Position numbers and translations under genes: made by a program. Positions 1-9,596 of a stretch of 54,041 nucleotides of DNA are shown one piece after another. Position 1 is the first letter of the stretch; each line of letters begins with the position of its first letter. This DNA is from an archaeon (GTDB lineage: Archaea; EX4484-52; WAPT01): assembly GCA_029258795.1 (NCBI GenBank), contig JAPDKB010000005.1, forward strand, positions 1 to 54,041, read 5' to 3'. The notes beneath the pieces are model-generated. The model searched no databases. It was not told the origin of the DNA and saw only the letters and a list, made by a program, of their open reading frames with translations.

Positions 1-2
1 TT

Positions 3-677
3 AGATTATATTATTCACTACTTACAAAATTTGTTGCCATTTCGCCTTATGTGATTGAAGAATTAAGATCCAAAGGTTTTGATACATCTAAAGCGATCAT
101 TATAGAAAATCCTATTACTGATGATTTTTTTGAAGTATCAAAAAAGGAAGAAAATATAATTCTCTATCCTGCCACAATAACTCCACGAAAAAACCAACTA
201 GGTTTTTTAAAAGCTATAGCCATGATAAAAGACGAAATCAAAGATTATGAGATAATTTTTACAGGTTCAGGAGATTTAAGATATCTATCCATGATTAAAA
301 CTTTCATAAAAAAAGAAAATCTGAAAGTTAAATTCCTTGGGAAAATCTCGTTTGAAAAAATTCTGGAATTATATTCAAGAGCATCTATAGTAGCATTAAC
401 CTCATTTCAGGAGACATTACCAATGGCTGTGCTTGAAGCATTAGCAACAGGAACCCCAGTAATTGCCTCAAAAGTTGGTGGCACTCCTTATGTGTTGAAA
501 AGCTGTGGTTTTGTTGTGGATCCTCACAACCACAAAGAAATAGCAGAGAAATTGTTAACTTTAGTATTGGATAAAAATCTTAGAAAAAAAATCGGGCTAA
601 AAGCAAAAAGAAATGCTGAAATGTTCAGGAGTGAAAGAATCGCAAAAAAACTACTGGAATTATACTTATCCATTTAG
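3..677 (+). CDS. GT4-family glycosyltransferase, C-terminal part (5' end outside window)
   Basis: The reading frame is open from the left edge, so only the C-terminal portion is seen; the GTG at 51 is internal. The visible part is the nucleotide-sugar-binding half of a GT-B, GT4-type enzyme. It starts with the linker motif SPYVIEEL and an Asn-Pro turn (ENPITDDFF), then YPATITPRKNQ, and holds the E-x7-E donor-binding motif in QETLPMAVLEALATGTPVIAS. The family transfers a hexose from a nucleotide-activated donor on the cytoplasmic membrane face. It is convergent with the glycan cluster on the minus strand, 11 bases from the epimerase stop, so it belongs to a neighbouring plus-strand unit. The donor sugar cannot be read from the sequence. 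Confidence 0.9.
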   Translation, partial: RLYYSLLTKFVAISPYVIEELRSKGFDTSKAIIIENPITDDFFEVSKKEENIILYPATITPRKNQLGFLKAIAMIKDEIKDYEIIFTGSGDLRYLSMIKTFIKKENLKVKFLGKISFEKILELYSRASIVALTSFQETLPMAVLEALATGTPVIASKVGGTPYVLKSCGFVVDPHNHKEIAEKLLTLVLDKNLRKKIGLKAKRNAEMFRSERIAKKLLELYLSI

Positions 678-688
678 CGGTAAAAACA

Positions 689-1645
689 CTATTTGTGTTT
701 TATCATCCAATCAACAGTTAATTCAACAGCTTCCTTGCTAGAATATTCAGGACGCCACCCTAAAGCCTTTATTTTTGTAATATCTAATTGCATTATTGGA
801 ATATCACCCTTCCACCCCCTTTTACCCCCAGTAAACTTAAATTCTGGGTTTAGTCCCATCTTTCTACAGACAATTTCTGCAATCTCAACAACTCTTATTC
901 TATCCTCACTACCTAGGTTGAAAACATTGACGGTTTCCTTGGCCTTTTCTAAAGCAAAAAGCATTCCATCTATACAATCTTTCACATATATGTACGATTT
1001 GGTTTGATTGCCATCTCCTAAGATTTCTAACTCATTTGGATTTTTCCTCAATTTTTGCACAAAATCATATATCACGCCGTGCGTCAATCTTGGTCCTATA
1101 ACATTTGCAAGTCTGAAAATCCATGCTTTCATTCCGTAAGTGTAACAGTAAGAGGAGATCAAAGCTTCGCAGGCAAGTTTTGTTGCACCATAGACTGATT
1201 CTGGAAGCAGCGGACCGTAATCTTCTGGAGTTGGTATCTGCTTTGCTGTCCCGTAAACTGTTGATGTTGATGTAAAAACAATTTTTTCCACATCATTTTT
1301 TCTCATCGCTTCCAGAAGATTGTAAGTGGCAATAAAATTCTGATCTATGTGTTCTTTAGGGTTTATCGCGCTTGACCTCACATCTGGATTTGCTGCAAGA
1401 TGAAAAACAATATCGACATCCTTCATGAGAGGTGTTAAATCATCACTTGCCAAATCCTTCTTGTGAAATTCGAAATAATTCGCGTTAAGGTGATGTTCTA
1501 CATGATCTATTTTTCCGGAGGAGAGATTATCGATAGCAATTATTTTACAATTTCTATTACTTAGAGCATCAACAAGATGAGAACCTATAAATCCTGCTGC
1601 GCCAGTGACCACTATTGTAATACCTTCTTTTCTCTTCATTATCAT
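689..1645 (-). CDS. NAD-dependent sugar epimerase/dehydratase (GalE-like, extended SDR)
   Basis: 318 residues, the usual length for an extended short-chain dehydrogenase acting on nucleotide sugars. The N-terminal Rossmann motif TGAAGFIGSH binds NAD. The catalytic Tyr and Lys lie in SVYGATK, preceded by the Ser/Thr-rich FTSTSTVYG strand. Closest in appearance to archaeal UDP-glucose 4-epimerases, so UDP-Glc/UDP-Gal interconversion is the likely reaction; a UDP-GlcNAc or dehydratase role is not excluded. It lies 63 bases after a UDP-galactopyranose mutase-like gene on the same strand, which fits supplying UDP-galactose to it. Two Met codons (1 and 3) are possible starts. Confidence 0.9.
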   Translation of the reverse strand: MIMKRKEGITIVVTGAAGFIGSHLVDALSNRNCKIIAIDNLSSGKIDHVEHHLNANYFEFHKKDLASDDLTPLMKDVDIVFHLAANPDVRSSAINPKEHIDQNFIATYNLLEAMRKNDVEKIVFTSTSTVYGTAKQIPTPEDYGPLLPESVYGATKLACEALISSYCYTYGMKAWIFRLANVIGPRLTHGVIYDFVQKLRKNPNELEILGDGNQTKSYIYVKDCIDGMLFALEKAKETVNVFNLGSEDRIRVVEIAEIVCRKMGLNPEFKFTGGKRGWKGDIPIMQLDITKIKALGWRPEYSSKEAVELTVDWMIKHK

Positions 1646-1708
1646 AAGTATCCTATTAACAATAGAAAAAATTAAATAAGTCTTCTAAGGCAGGATGAAC
1701 ATCAGCTT

Positions 1709-3022
1709 CTATACTTGTGAGTGGCCTTCAACATAATCTCTTGCTTGCTTCACAACAGCATCCATATTTAAGTAATCCCATCTTGCGAATCTACCAACAA
1801 GGTCAATCCCCATGTCTTTAAGGAATTTGTGAATAATTCTTAGATTTTCCTTATAATTTAGATCATAGATAACGTAAGCATACCTTATTCGATTAACGGT
1901 AATACAAATAATGTCTCTTTTGTCTATTATTCCGAGTTTGTCCAAGTCATCCAAAACCCTCTCGCTTATTTCTTTATCGCTCATTCTACTTATTTCGTCC
2001 CCCTCTCGATAGGTTATCTCAGCCAACAGAGATGATTTGCCTTCCGGAGCTACGTACGGTGAATAGTTTGATGGAAAACTGATCCTATGTGTCAGTATTT
2101 CTCTATCCGGAATATAAAGCCAAGAGAAATCATTAAGCTTGGGTCTGTCAATCCCAATCCCCACCGTTATTATAGAATTAAATTTCAAATTTTCTACAGC
2201 TTTTGTGATTTCTTTCGTAACATTTTCTAATGTTTTGAATAATTCTTGTAATGGTATTGTAGATATCAATTTATCAAACTCAAATTCACGTTTACCATTC
2301 GAAACGACCCATTTTCCGTCTTCTTTTTTTATTTTTTTGACTTCAAAATTTGTGATCACATTATCCTTTATCGATTCTTCAAAAGCTTTTGCCAAACTCT
2401 GTATTCCTCCAAATTTAGGATAATAAAAATAGAGCTGATGAGTGTATCCTTCGGTTGAAATCCCTAAGGATGACTTTATTATATCTTCGATAGGTGGTTG
2501 TGGTATTCGTTCTACCCAGACCATGCTCATTTCTTCAAGAGGAAATTTCCAAATCTTTTCATTATATGGAATCAGGTATTTTTCAGCAATCCCCTTTCCA
2601 AATGTATAGTAGAACCACTCTTTTAGGTTTACTGGTGGCTTTAACAATCCTCTCTCTTTTGCAATGAGATTTTGGACGAAATAATAAAGACATTCAAAGT
2701 TATCTTGTCTTGGTAAATCGGAGAGACCATTTTCAAATGGATACTTAATGTATCGACCTTTATATAGAATTTTTGTATTTCTTTTTCTTTTAATAATATT
2801 AGTTTTAAGCAAAGATACAAGAAATTCGAGGATTTCTTTGTCTTTAGAAAAGATAATGTGTGAGCCGCCAATATCAAACGTGAAACCGTCAATGTTGACC
2901 GATCTTAATAAACCAGAAGTTTCGGGATTTTTTTCTAAAATTTTGAAATTGTAACCTTTCAGGTGAAAAAAATATCCCAAAGAAAGACCAGCTAAGCCAC
3001 CGCCGAGTATCCCAATTTTCAT
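1709..3022 (-). CDS. UDP-galactopyranose mutase-like flavoprotein (eukaryotic type)
   Basis: 437 residues. The N-terminal FAD site is GILGGGLAGLSLGYF followed by the acidic strand end LEKN. The conserved blocks follow the eukaryotic-type mutase more closely than the bacterial Glf: FDIGGSHIIFS (compare GGHVIFS), KYPFENGLSDLP, GKGIAEKYLIPYNEKIWKFP and MVWVERIPQPP. This family contracts UDP-Galp to UDP-Galf. The assignment rests on motif memory; a related amine-oxidase or protoporphyrinogen-oxidase fold enzyme is the alternative. The start codon overlaps the stop of the upstream GT2 by 4 bases (ATGA type), so the two are translationally coupled. With the GalE-like gene downstream, the three genes form a plausible galactofuranose route. 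Confidence 0.78.
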   Translation of the reverse strand: MKIGILGGGLAGLSLGYFFHLKGYNFKILEKNPETSGLLRSVNIDGFTFDIGGSHIIFSKDKEILEFLVSLLKTNIIKRKRNTKILYKGRYIKYPFENGLSDLPRQDNFECLYYFVQNLIAKERGLLKPPVNLKEWFYYTFGKGIAEKYLIPYNEKIWKFPLEEMSMVWVERIPQPPIEDIIKSSLGISTEGYTHQLYFYYPKFGGIQSLAKAFEESIKDNVITNFEVKKIKKEDGKWVVSNGKREFEFDKLISTIPLQELFKTLENVTKEITKAVENLKFNSIITVGIGIDRPKLNDFSWLYIPDREILTHRISFPSNYSPYVAPEGKSSLLAEITYREGDEISRMSDKEISERVLDDLDKLGIIDKRDIICITVNRIRYAYVIYDLNYKENLRIIHKFLKDMGIDLVGRFARWDYLNMDAVVKQARDYVEGHSQV

Positions 3023-4068
3023 TTTTTATCCCTCCTATATAGGATCCGTTTGGGTTTTTCATTATCAAAGATTCCTCTAACCCCGTCCATATAAGCTAAA
3101 GTTACAAATAACATTCTCCTAAGTTTGTGATCGTCAAATAAGATGACTTTGCCAATATCCCGAAAATACCTTTTTAACAATCCTACTATAAATATTAATT
3201 TATTTCTCGAATATATTTTCCAAAGATATGTCAAATTTCGAATTTCATAATATCTTTTCCAAAATTTTTCGTAAGGATCTCTATAAAGCGTTCTATTCAA
3301 GAACTGTTTTTTTATAGATTTATTTTTTTTCATTTCCTCTTTATGAACTATAATGCTGCTAGGTATCAAATATATTTTTCCAACTCTTCTTAAGCGAAGG
3401 CAGTATTCAACATCATCACAATAAATAAAAAACCTCTTTTCTGGAAATCCTATTTTTTTGATAGCTTTTGAGCTCACTAGAATGCCAACAAATGAAGCAT
3501 GATCTATTTCCGCATATTCTCTATTCTCATAATCTTCTTCTTTTATGGATTTTACGATGTGCTTGGAAGGATCCCTAAAATTGAAGCGTCCTCTGTGACC
3601 TATAAACTTCCCGTTTTCATCAACTTTTAAACAAGCTAGTGCAGCCGCACTAGGTAAATTGATATATTTTACAAGTTTTTCTAGAGCGTCTTCTTTTGGT
3701 TCAGCATCATCGTCCATTAGCCATACCCAATCATATCCGGCTTTGTAAGCTCTCTTTACTCCCTCGTAGAATCCACCAGAACCACCTACATCTTTGTAGA
3801 TCCTAATATAATGAATCTTTATCGGTTTGCCATTTGGACTATATATAGTATTTTCAGTTTCCCAAGAACAGCCTCTATGTCTCGTGGGAGGTAGCTTTTT
3901 AATAAATCCACACTCTAATAGTGATTCTGGGGTTCCATCAGTTGAAGGACCATCAACTATGAAAATTGCATCTGGGGGGTGTGTTTGACTTCTTAAACTG
4001 TTGAGACATTCTAGAAGAAGTTTTTTACGATTGAAGGTTACGACAATAGAGGCTATTTTGTAGTTCAT
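3019..4068 (-). CDS. GT2-family glycosyltransferase, galactofuranosyltransferase-like
   Basis: 349 residues with a GT-A fold. The N-terminus ASIVVTFNRKKLLLECLNSL is the standard nucleotide-binding strand. GGSGGFYEGVKRAYKAG followed by WLMDDDAEP gives the metal-binding D-x-D. The later YCDDVEYCLRLR motif and the GGxGGF signature are typical of the rhamnosyl/GlfT branch of GT2, which uses UDP-Galf or dTDP-Rha. The gene overlaps both neighbours by 4 bases (TagB/F-like upstream, mutase-like downstream), so it sits inside one tightly coupled operon. A galactofuranosyl donor is inferred from the coupled mutase. No membrane segment is evident, so it probably acts at the cytoplasmic face. Confidence 0.82.
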   Translation of the reverse strand: MNYKIASIVVTFNRKKLLLECLNSLRSQTHPPDAIFIVDGPSTDGTPESLLECGFIKKLPPTRHRGCSWETENTIYSPNGKPIKIHYIRIYKDVGGSGGFYEGVKRAYKAGYDWVWLMDDDAEPKEDALEKLVKYINLPSAAALACLKVDENGKFIGHRGRFNFRDPSKHIVKSIKEEDYENREYAEIDHASFVGILVSSKAIKKIGFPEKRFFIYCDDVEYCLRLRRVGKIYLIPSSIIVHKEEMKKNKSIKKQFLNRTLYRDPYEKFWKRYYEIRNLTYLWKIYSRNKLIFIVGLLKRYFRDIGKVILFDDHKLRRMLFVTLAYMDGVRGIFDNEKPKRILYRRDKK

Positions 4069-5381
4069 TCTGAATCCCTCTTATTGTAGCTTACTAGGGA
4101 TTGTATTATAACTTCACACCCCAAAGTCTTCTCAATGTCACCGAACACTAGTTTTTTTAATTTTAATTGTTTTCTCTTGTTTGAAAAATTTTGATCTAAG
4201 CTCTTTAATAGTTCATCAATTAAGCACTCAATTGTAGTACAGATGCGACTTGGTATTATTTCGTTAAGCTCAAAATAAAGTTCACGATCTCGTTCCTTGT
4301 ACATCTTGTAATCAGGGAAGAAATATACTATGGGCTTGTCTAGCAGCAAATAGTCAAATTGTACAGAAGATATATCTGTAATAAGAACATCAGAAGTTAG
4401 GAGGTACGGATATATATCTTCTTCCGATTTGAGATAGATTATGTTTTTGCTTTGATTTGATGTTACATATTCCAGTGTCACCCTTTTTAACATACGATCC
4501 CAAGGGTGAGGTTTAATAATAAATAATGCGTGTAACTTAGAACAAATAGCATCTATTGTCCTTAATTCTTCAAAAGACAAAACACGCCAGTTAGTATCTC
4601 TGAAAGTTGGGAGATAAAATATTAACTTATATCCTTTTGCTTTTTTAGATAGTAACATTTGATAACATTTCTTATCGATACCTATTTCCCATCCTTTAAA
4701 CAACTCTGGACGTAGAAGAAAATCATTTCTAGGATAGTTTCCGACAATGAGTTTATCTTCAGACACCCTGAATGCTGAGGAAAATATCTTTTTATATGCT
4801 TTTGACGGACAGAGTACTTTATCGTATCTCACGAAACGAGGGAAATGAATTAATCGTCTTAGATAAACACTGAATGTCGGATCGTTTTGAGCAAAATATT
4901 GAAGAACTATATCGTTCTTGTTGTCAAATTCGATCTTCTTTATTGGAATACCATGCCAAAGTTGAACTTTCCGTGCCCAAAATGTCAACGCATACACTAT
5001 TCCAAAACCCCTAAGAGACCAATCTAAATTATCGACAATGAGGACTTCCGCCCGAGTTAGCAATATAAATCCTTTAAGTGAATATAAATATGCTGTTAAA
5101 TAACCATTCTTTTTTAAACAATTATATAAGTCCTTATCTGAAGTAACAAATATAACCTTGATTGGAAATTCTGAAGTCTTAGTTTGAATATATAGATAAA
5201 AATATTTTGCATTATCCAAAAATTTTCCTCCATCTCTACCAATTACGATCCACAATCCATTTTCCTTTCTAACAAATAAGGAAAAAAAGACCAATGGATA
5301 AAATATAAGTAATCTCATAAAAATCGACATAACTGATTGTATGGTCTTAATTGACTTAGTAATAGAGTGATTAACTGACAC
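4065..5381 (-). CDS. TagB/TagF-like polyol-phosphate transferase (CDP-glycerol glycerophosphotransferase family)
   Basis: 438 residues. An N-terminal hydrophobic segment (about residues 20-38) is followed by the transferase fold. Family markers are VQLWHGIPIKKIEF with the catalytic His of the HG motif, and the C-terminal SSVQFDYLLLDKPIVYF, equivalent to the nucleotide-binding SSVMFDY motif of TagF. These enzymes transfer glycerol-phosphate or another polyol-phosphate from a CDP carrier onto a glycan. It lies 6 bases downstream of the nucleotidyltransferase-HAD fusion, which could make the CDP donor, and overlaps the GT2 by 4 bases. The substrate is inferred, not seen. It suggests that the archaeal surface glycan carries teichoic-acid-like phosphodiester substituents. 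Confidence 0.85.
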   Translation of the reverse strand: MSVNHSITKSIKTIQSVMSIFMRLLIFYPLVFFSLFVRKENGLWIVIGRDGGKFLDNAKYFYLYIQTKTSEFPIKVIFVTSDKDLYNCLKKNGYLTAYLYSLKGFILLTRAEVLIVDNLDWSLRGFGIVYALTFWARKVQLWHGIPIKKIEFDNKNDIVLQYFAQNDPTFSVYLRRLIHFPRFVRYDKVLCPSKAYKKIFSSAFRVSEDKLIVGNYPRNDFLLRPELFKGWEIGIDKKCYQMLLSKKAKGYKLIFYLPTFRDTNWRVLSFEELRTIDAICSKLHALFIIKPHPWDRMLKRVTLEYVTSNQSKNIIYLKSEEDIYPYLLTSDVLITDISSVQFDYLLLDKPIVYFFPDYKMYKERDRELYFELNEIIPSRICTTIECLIDELLKSLDQNFSNKRKQLKLKKLVFGDIEKTLGCEVIIQSLVSYNKRDSE

Positions 5382-5387
5382 TGGGCA

Positions 5388-6956
5388 TCACACTCCGAGA
5401 TGTTTTTCCAGAAAAGATTTAAAGAATTTAGGGTTCTCTCCTAATAAAATTCTCTCCATTAGGCTATCTAAATTCCATATCATCTCAAAACTTGTGTCTC
5501 CTGTCAAAAATAGAATTGGCAATATCCCACTTTTGAGCGCCATTTTGACATCAGTTTCTAATCGATCACATACATAACATGTTTCTGAAGGCTGGGTTTC
5601 ATTTTCCCTAATTGACTCTGTTAGCATCTTAGGATTTGGTTTTCCACCTACGAGTTCTGGTATTTTGTTCGTTACAAGTTCAATTATTTTACCAATACTT
5701 CCAGCGTCAGGAATAAAGCCACCGTCAATTGGACATTTAATATCCGGATGTATTAACCAGAATCTCGACCCACTCTCTATAAATAGACAAGCTTTTTTGA
5801 GTTTTTCGTAGGTAAGTTCTGTATCGAAACCAACTAACACAACATCTGGATGTTCTTCAGTAAAGTTTACTGAATATTTTTCTGCTAAATATTCAATCGA
5901 TTCTCTTGGCAATAGGGGATACACCTTAATCTTCCCAACCTTGTTAATTTCTTTTCCAATGTAATCTAGTGAACTAAAAATACAACTTACTGGAATGTCA
6001 ACATTTAATATTTTTGAAAGTCTCTCCGCATGAGATATATTCGACATTGAGGAATTGTTAGTAATAAAATACACCTTTTTTCTAGTGGCCATTAGATATT
6101 TTATTAATTCAGAACTTCCATCTATTTTTATGTTTCCTAAAATTAATGTACCATCTATATCAAATGCATATAGTTTTACTCGTTTAAGATGCTCTAGTGA
6201 ATTTAATAACTTCAAACGATATTCTGCCCGTTTTAGGTCTATCTCATTATCAATTTCCCACCAAATTAGACCGGTAATATCTTTAGGTACCATTACTAGC
6301 ACATCATCTTGAAGCGCTTTTTGTATTGCAACTTCTGTCCATTTGCCGAGGTCATTTTTATCGATGTACTGCCGTTTAATTACTTCAAAGAGCTTCATCA
6401 TATCAGTTTGTCGAAATCCGTAGAAGTCTATAGAAACCCCGTTAGATTCTTTTATCGGTATGTTTTTTGAGATATTAGTTATCTTACCATTTACTATGGT
6501 AACCTTCATAGACTCGTCCAAATATAACGAAGTATCAACAGCAATTGTTGAAATATTAACATTGTCTAGCGCTTTGGCTATTTTTGGTTCTATCACCACA
6601 TCTCCATTTATCACAAAATAATAGTCGTATTCTTTGAGATCTATCGAAGATAATGCTAAGAACAACGAATACATATTGTTTGTACACTCATAATTATCAT
6701 TTATGATTATAGTAACATTTTTTCTATTTTTTCTTTTTTTTATGTATCTTTCTATTTCATGCGATTTATATCCAGAAACAATAACAATATCTCTAACTGA
6801 AGTACTTTCCAAAGCTGTAAGCTGATACTCTAAAATGGGTTTTCCAAGCACTTCTACCAAACATTTTGGCCTTGAACATGTTTCAGGTTTTAATCTACTC
6901 CCAATACCTGCAGCTAAGATAATTGCAATTTTCCCATTTGCATTATTGTGAGACAT
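5388..6956 (-). CDS. Bifunctional sugar/polyol-phosphate nucleotidyltransferase fused to HAD-IIA (NagD-like) phosphatase
   Basis: 522 residues in two domains. Residues 1-250 are a nucleotidyltransferase: AIILAAGIGSRL, then RPKCLVEVLGKPILEYQL, and NNMYSLFLAL, which resembles LicC-type cytidylyltransferases. Residues 258-522 are a HAD-IIA phosphatase: FDIDGTLILGN (motif I with the nucleophilic Asp), FITNNSS (motif II), GGKPNPKML (motif III Lys) and CDRLETDVKMA (motif IV Asp pair). The family logic is dephosphorylation by one half and CTP-dependent activation by the other. Located just upstream of a TagB/F-like transferase, it likely makes the CDP-polyol used there; which polyol is unknown. It is the first gene of the minus-strand operon, with about 880 bases of non-coding or decayed DNA upstream. 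Confidence 0.85.
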   Translation of the reverse strand: MSHNNANGKIAIILAAGIGSRLKPETCSRPKCLVEVLGKPILEYQLTALESTSVRDIVIVSGYKSHEIERYIKKRKNRKNVTIIINDNYECTNNMYSLFLALSSIDLKEYDYYFVINGDVVIEPKIAKALDNVNISTIAVDTSLYLDESMKVTIVNGKITNISKNIPIKESNGVSIDFYGFRQTDMMKLFEVIKRQYIDKNDLGKWTEVAIQKALQDDVLVMVPKDITGLIWWEIDNEIDLKRAEYRLKLLNSLEHLKRVKLYAFDIDGTLILGNIKIDGSSELIKYLMATRKKVYFITNNSSMSNISHAERLSKILNVDIPVSCIFSSLDYIGKEINKVGKIKVYPLLPRESIEYLAEKYSVNFTEEHPDVVLVGFDTELTYEKLKKACLFIESGSRFWLIHPDIKCPIDGGFIPDAGSIGKIIELVTNKIPELVGGKPNPKMLTESIRENETQPSETCYVCDRLETDVKMALKSGILPILFLTGDTSFEMIWNLDSLMERILLGENPKFFKSFLEKHLGV

Positions 6957-7259
6957 TTTAAACTACCCTAGGTATTTTCTTATTTATCATCCATATACTT
7001 TTAATAATGGTCGTGATAATGACTTATTTTTTTGGTTAAGATAATTAGGACTCTCGTAGAAAATGTGGTTATAGTGGTTTGCCTAAATTCTGAAAATAAA
7101 CACAAAATAAACATAAATTAAATTTCAATCATGTTCATAGGAGAGCATCCCAAATTGAAGAAAAATCAATTAAAAGGCATCACTTCTAAAAATATCACAC
7201 CATACAAAACCACAAGGAGGCGACATCCCTTAGATACCCATCCTCCATCAAACAGTTTC
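6957..7259. other. AT-rich intergenic stretch upstream of the glycan operon
   Basis: No credible gene is visible here. The part nearest 6957 must hold the promoter of the minus-strand glycan operon; I see several A/T-rich tracts but no single convincing TATA element. The distal part grades into the decayed transposase at about 7260, so some of this DNA is probably the left flank of that element. I could not recognise terminal inverted repeats or a target-site duplication. Confidence 0.5.
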
Positions 7260-7790
7260 AAAAAAAGCATTCAAATATAACAAAACATCTTTAAAACTAA
7301 GAATCCTCGCAGTTGTCTTATTCTTGCAGGAGCTGGGAATAAGGAGAATTAAGCAAGATAATAAACAACAGATCAAAAACTGCAATACCATTACTAGATC
7401 TTAAAATTTAGAGAAGATCTAAACTACAGAGCTGAAAGGGAAGAGAGAAAATGCATAGCCAATAGATGGACGAAGATAAGGTTAACAGTGTGGGTATTTT
7501 TATCTATGTTGCTGTGGATATAGACACAAAAAATTGATAGCGACAAAATCCTACATAACAAGAAATTGCCCCAAAATGTTTGATTTTATTAAAACGTGTT
7601 CTGGGTTTTTGTTTTAACAGAGATTTCAAGATAATAACCGATAAGATGCTCCTGCCATGGAGTGGGTTCGCAAGAGGTTGGGAACAAGATGGAAGCATAC
7701 AACTTTTGGGAAGAGAAATTATGTTGAGCATGTATTTACCTTCTCTTGTGGGTGAAGATGTTTATGTTTTTTATTGGAAGTAGTTGAGAA
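7260..7790 (+). pseudogene. Decayed DDE transposase (insertion sequence relic)
   Basis: No single frame is open, but fragments in all three plus-strand frames line up in order as an archaeal DDE transposase. They are LRILAVVLFLQELGIRRI (from about 7297), WTKIRLTVWVF then IYVAVDIDTKKLIATKSY after a frameshift near 7500, IITDKMLLPW near 7640, and EWVRKRLGTRWKHTTFGK followed by RNYVEHVFTF near 7660-7740. The acidic residues expected for DDE chemistry (VDID, TDK, VEHVF) are still readable. At least three frameshifts and several stops mean it is inactive. It sits at the edge of the glycan cluster, consistent with past transfer or rearrangement there. Confidence 0.72.
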
Positions 7791-7834
7791 GGAAGGTTGA
7801 AATTAGAATGATTTCAATCGTCCAAGTTTAAATA

Positions 7835-9376
7835 CTAGCTCATATCTTTTCTCCCAAGAATGGTAACTAATCGATCTAGGTTTATGCCAAGTCTTCTCTC
7901 GATCTTCCTCATTAATTCTATATCTTCCCTATCAACTGCTCTCAAAAGCACGAGAATCGTAACGTACAGTATGAGAAACGCAGCTAAAAACACCAGAGCA
8001 ACAATAATATTCACTCTGAAAAATCCAGAGATGATAAGGTTTATAAGAAAAAGGGAAAACAGACCGGCAACTATCGATTTAATGTATGTGGTTGTCAGCG
8101 GCTGTATTTTTGAAACTGAATAAAGTTTGGTTGAGGCAAGCAGATTAACAAGCAGAAGAGATGTTGCTGAAGCTGTGGCAGCCCCCACCACACCATATCT
8201 TGGTATCAAGACGTAGTTAAGAAGCACGTTTGAGAAAGCACCCATTAAGTTGGAAAACAGAATAAACCTTGTTTCTCCAATGACAACAAGCGTATAACTA
8301 TTCAATCCAAGCATAACATTCACCATGAACGCTGCAGCTAAGATTTGCAGAGCTTTGGAAGCGGCGAGATACTCTTTTCCAAAAAGAAGGTTTATCGTTG
8401 CTTCAGGGAACACGAAGAGCACAGCAAAAAACGGAAAAGCTGCAAAGAACACCCATTTCGTCAACACCTGATATATTCGCCCAATTTCTTTTATTTTCTT
8501 CTTGGAATAAAGAGCAGAGCAAAACGGACCGTAAATAAATGCCACAAGCCCCAAGAATAAACTCAGCTGCTTCGCAACAGGAACCGCAACGTTGTAGACA
8601 CCAACCACCCTATCCCCATAAAAGTAACCCAGCATGAGAGTATCGGTCCATGTCATCACCATGCCCAGAATCGAGCTGATGACAAGCGGGGTTGAGAAGA
8701 ACAGCAGTGTTTTTGCCGTTTTCTTGTTCACCTTAAAAATGGATATTTTTGTTAGATTCTTTGCAATCCGGAAATACGTCAGACTTAAGAAAAGATAGAG
8801 CATCCCAACACCCAAAATAAGAAAATGGATCGGAACATCCATCATCACACATGCGATTATCACCAAAAACAATCCGAAAGGAATTCCGAAGGAAGAAATC
8901 ACAGCATATTCTTTAGCTTTTTCAAAACCCCTCGCAACATTAGCCAGAACCGAAGTTATTGGCATGAAAAAAGCGGCAACAATTCCAAACGTTATCGCTC
9001 TTGAAGCTTCGGGATTGTGCAGCAACACCTCCGCAATTTCATCCCTCAGAATAAACAGAAACGCCGACACCAAAGATGATGTTGCGATAACCACGAATAG
9101 TGCGGAAGAGGCTATCTGACTGATTTTATCCTTTCTATCGCGGTAATATCCTATAAACCTTACCACGCCCTCCCCCAGGCCGAGAGTGGCAAGCACTGTG
9201 GTTATGGAGACTATGGTCAGGAACATTGAATAAACACCATACTCCCCTGGAGTATAATGTCTTGCAAGGATGATTCTGTTCAGGAAGGAGAAGATCTTGC
9301 CGGCAGCAGTACCCACAAGCAAATAAGCAGCTCCTCTTGCAATCTTGCTCAGTCCAACGCTGACCTCATCCTCCAT
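7835..9376 (-). CDS. Polysaccharide flippase (Wzx/MATE-MOP superfamily)
   Basis: 513 residues with about 14 hydrophobic segments, the normal size and topology of a Wzx/PST flippase in the MOP superfamily. The N-terminus (KIARGAAYLLVGTAAGKIFS, then RIILARHYTPGEYGVYS) is the characteristic opening of archaeal and bacterial O-antigen exporters. Such proteins move lipid-linked oligosaccharides from the cytoplasmic to the outer membrane face. The adjacent glycosyltransferases and AglB make a dolichyl-linked glycan the likely substrate. It is separated from the glycan operon by the transposase relic and is probably transcribed from its own promoter near 9390-9420. Confidence 0.9.
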   Translation of the reverse strand: MEDEVSVGLSKIARGAAYLLVGTAAGKIFSFLNRIILARHYTPGEYGVYSMFLTIVSITTVLATLGLGEGVVRFIGYYRDRKDKISQIASSALFVVIATSSLVSAFLFILRDEIAEVLLHNPEASRAITFGIVAAFFMPITSVLANVARGFEKAKEYAVISSFGIPFGLFLVIIACVMMDVPIHFLILGVGMLYLFLSLTYFRIAKNLTKISIFKVNKKTAKTLLFFSTPLVISSILGMVMTWTDTLMLGYFYGDRVVGVYNVAVPVAKQLSLFLGLVAFIYGPFCSALYSKKKIKEIGRIYQVLTKWVFFAAFPFFAVLFVFPEATINLLFGKEYLAASKALQILAAAFMVNVMLGLNSYTLVVIGETRFILFSNLMGAFSNVLLNYVLIPRYGVVGAATASATSLLLVNLLASTKLYSVSKIQPLTTTYIKSIVAGLFSLFLINLIISGFFRVNIIVALVFLAAFLILYVTILVLLRAVDREDIELMRKIERRLGINLDRLVTILGRKDMS

Positions 9377-9596
9377 GGAGAAATAAGCTGGCTGATTATT
9401 TTTTTAAAAACTCATTTCACGGAGCTTTGGGAGAGATAGAATTTGTTGAGAGTTAAGTATAATACTTTACTTTCAACTTTCTACGCGCTTCTTTACAGGC
9501 CATCGAAAATTAAGAACATGAGGACTAGCAGGCATGGTTGAATAATTTTAATTAATTAAAATTTAAATTTAATATATTGAACATAAATTTTATAAA

